Below, piece after piece: positions 53,001 to 56,000 of a stretch of DNA of 64,000 nt. The stretch spans positions 2,728,001 to 2,792,000 of the forward strand of contig NC_066296.1 of assembly GCF_905404315.1 (NCBI RefSeq). The letters are read 5' to 3'. This DNA comes from Leptidea sinapis (taxonomy: Eukaryota > Arthropoda > Insecta > Lepidoptera > Pieridae). Within the stretch, counting starts at the first letter, position 1. Each line of letters begins with the position of its first letter. Under the pieces are notes generated by a model, which was not told where the DNA came from, searched no databases, and worked only from the letters and a program-made list of their open reading frames with translations. The translations under genes and the position numbers were made by a program.

Positions 53001-56000
53001 AAACATTGTTCATTTAATATATAACGTTCAATTTACTTAAGGCTATTTAAGATAGTTTTAAGGGCCTTTTACATATTATCGTATGTAGTGTAAGCTTAGC
53101 ATAATCTTTACATAAATTATGTTGAGTTTAAGCTACGACAACCTAATGCATAAGTCAAGTTCATGTTTTATTACACTACGATACCGTTGCCCACTACTAG
53201 GCTCTGTAAAATAAACAATTCTTTTGTATGCAATGATATTAAATTTTACAAAAAATTACCAAAAAGTGTATCTGAATTATCAATAAATAAATTTAAATCA
53301 TTTATTAAACGCAGACTTATGTCGAAGCCTTATTACCTTTAGTATTGAAGATTACGTAAACGATATTACAATATGAATTTATATAATTATGATTTTAAGG
53401 TTCAGCCTTGTATTGTTCTACTGCATTGCATTATTTTAAAAATATGTATATGTTAAACTTTTGTGTAATTAATATATATCTGAATAGTATTTTTATTGGT
53501 TGCCGTTGACGAGTAATCTTTTATTTTTATGTCAATAATATATATTTGACTATGACTTTTGATAAGTCTTAGGTAAGTAAAGTCTGAGCAAAGTCTAAGT
53601 ACGCTGTATAGATCTCATCGTTATTCCTTGTAAGAATTATTTGTAATGTTTTTATTGGTGTTCTCCAGAGCAATGGCTATGTGTGTGATGTACATGGTGG
53701 GCCGAACTGGTGCCGCCGTTGGCTCCAACATCCTCGGGGCCACGCTCGATAGACATTGCCAACTTGCATTCACAACCTTTGGAGTTTTTATATCAGGTAA
53801 TTTAGATTCTATTCAATTTCAGTTTATATATTAAGAGGTTATTGAATCACAAAATAAGAATAGTAATACAAAAAAATTTAATGAAGTACTTAGGCGTAAC
53901 TTTGCGGAAATCCATAATTATCCAAATGTTTTAAGTTTTCTTTCGTGTTAATTCCGCCAATATTTGGCAATTTTTTTTCTGACACGAGACTCAGTCTTGA
54001 GTCTCGTGCCAGAGTTTGGCGAGTCAACATGTCCTGAGGATGCCTCGTGTATAGGTGAAACACGTGTCGAATTGTTTAAGGACAAATATTGGCGGAATTA
54101 ACACTAAAGAAAACTTAAAACATTTGGATAATTATAATACAAAAGCTAGTTAACACTGTGCCTGGCCTAGGTAAATCTGTGTTTCAGGCGAATAGAGCTG
54201 ATATTAAAACTAAATAATCACAAAAATAGAAACTTTATAAAGTAAAAAGGAGCCTTCTTACAATTAATATAATTTAAGGGATAGATGTTTGCTATCAAGA
54301 AGCTCCGTAAAATCTTTTCGTTCCAAATACCACAGTGTATGAAAATGAAGGTTTTTAGCAAGTGTGTGTTGCCAGTGATGACTTACGGTACGCAGTCGTG
54401 GTCGCTAACTATTGGCCTTATGAGGAAGTTCATGGTCGCTCAGAGGGCTATGGAGAGGGCTATGCTCGGAGTTTTCCTGTGAGATCAAATCAGAAATGAG
54501 GAGATCTGTAGGAGAACCAAAGTCACCGACATAGCGCAGATGGTTGCAATTTGAATTGGCAGGGCAAATAGTTCGAGGGACATAGCCGGAGGGGCAGTAA
54601 ATTCCTTGAATGGCAACCACGTACCGGAAGACGCAGTGTTGGTAGGCCCCCACAAGTTGGACCAACGATCTGGCCAAGATCGCCAGAATACGTTGGATGA
54701 GGCAAAAATTGTTAGCGCTTAAAAGAAGGATTTGAGAGTTTCTTGCGGCGCACTGAGAGAGAAGAACTCTCTCAGACCGCCATTTGTTTCCGAAGCGATA
54801 GTAGTGTCTAGTATATTATTAGAAATGACATCAAAAAGAATTCTTAATGAATCAATTTTGAGAAAATAAATGCCTTTTATGCTTTTAATGCCTGAGGGCA
54901 GCGCAGGACCGATTGTCATGGCGATCTATGGGGGAGTCCTTTGACCAGCAGCGGACGTCTTCTGGCTGAAATCATAATCTTTAGCTACAAAACAAGAAGA
55001 TCACATAGCGTCCTCTGCTTTTTAATTTTTACTGGTCTCCCCAACTACATCAATTCTGAGCGAAACGGAATCTCAGCTCAGCAATAGACAACAACTGAAA
55101 TAACGTAAAACACAGAACTGACAAATTATACAGGCTTAGCTTATTCAAATAAGAGTAACGTTGTACATTTGAGTGTATTTTTACGAGGCGCGCTCACACT
55201 TACATCGCTATTGGACACCCTGAAGTAAGTTGGTGTTGGTGAACTAGACCATAATATGTATCATACTTCAAACTAAATTTATTTTATTTTGCATGTATAT
55301 TATTTATTCAAACAAAACAAATCTTATAACTACATATATATACTACTACGTATTTTTACAATACTATGACTACATAAAATTAAAACTATCATTACGTGGA
55401 AGGGTACCAAGAATACTGGCAGCATTTCCGCGTTGGATAGCAAGGCTGATCCGTTGAATTTTGCATTGGTTATAATTATTAATACCTTCTTTTTAAATAT
55501 CTATACATAAAAATAAAATTGGAGTGTCTGTTTGTAATATGGAAATAACCGTTTTTTACTACATTTAGATATATGGATATAATGCATACAGTAATACATA
55601 CACCAAAATATTATTCTTTACAATTTTTTTGTCTGCCTGTTTGTTCCGGCTCATCTTTGAAATGGCTGGACCGATTTTGACGGGACTTTTATTGGCAGGT
55701 AGCTGATTTAATAAGGAGTAACTTAGGCCATTTGAAAAAAATATTTTAGAAAAATAAAGTAATGTTGCGATATCCTAGATACGGTTTAATTCAAATATTA
55801 AAAATAATTTATATGGCAAAACAACGTTTGCCAGGTCAGCTAGTTAATATATATAAATCCAGTGTCCTGATGTTTGTTTCCAGTGAACTCCTTAACTAAT
55901 GAACAGATTTTAATGGGGATTACTTCATGGAGTGCAGTTTAGTCCAACTTGAGAAATAGGATAGTTTTTATTTCGATTTGGGTTCCGTAAATATTTGTTT

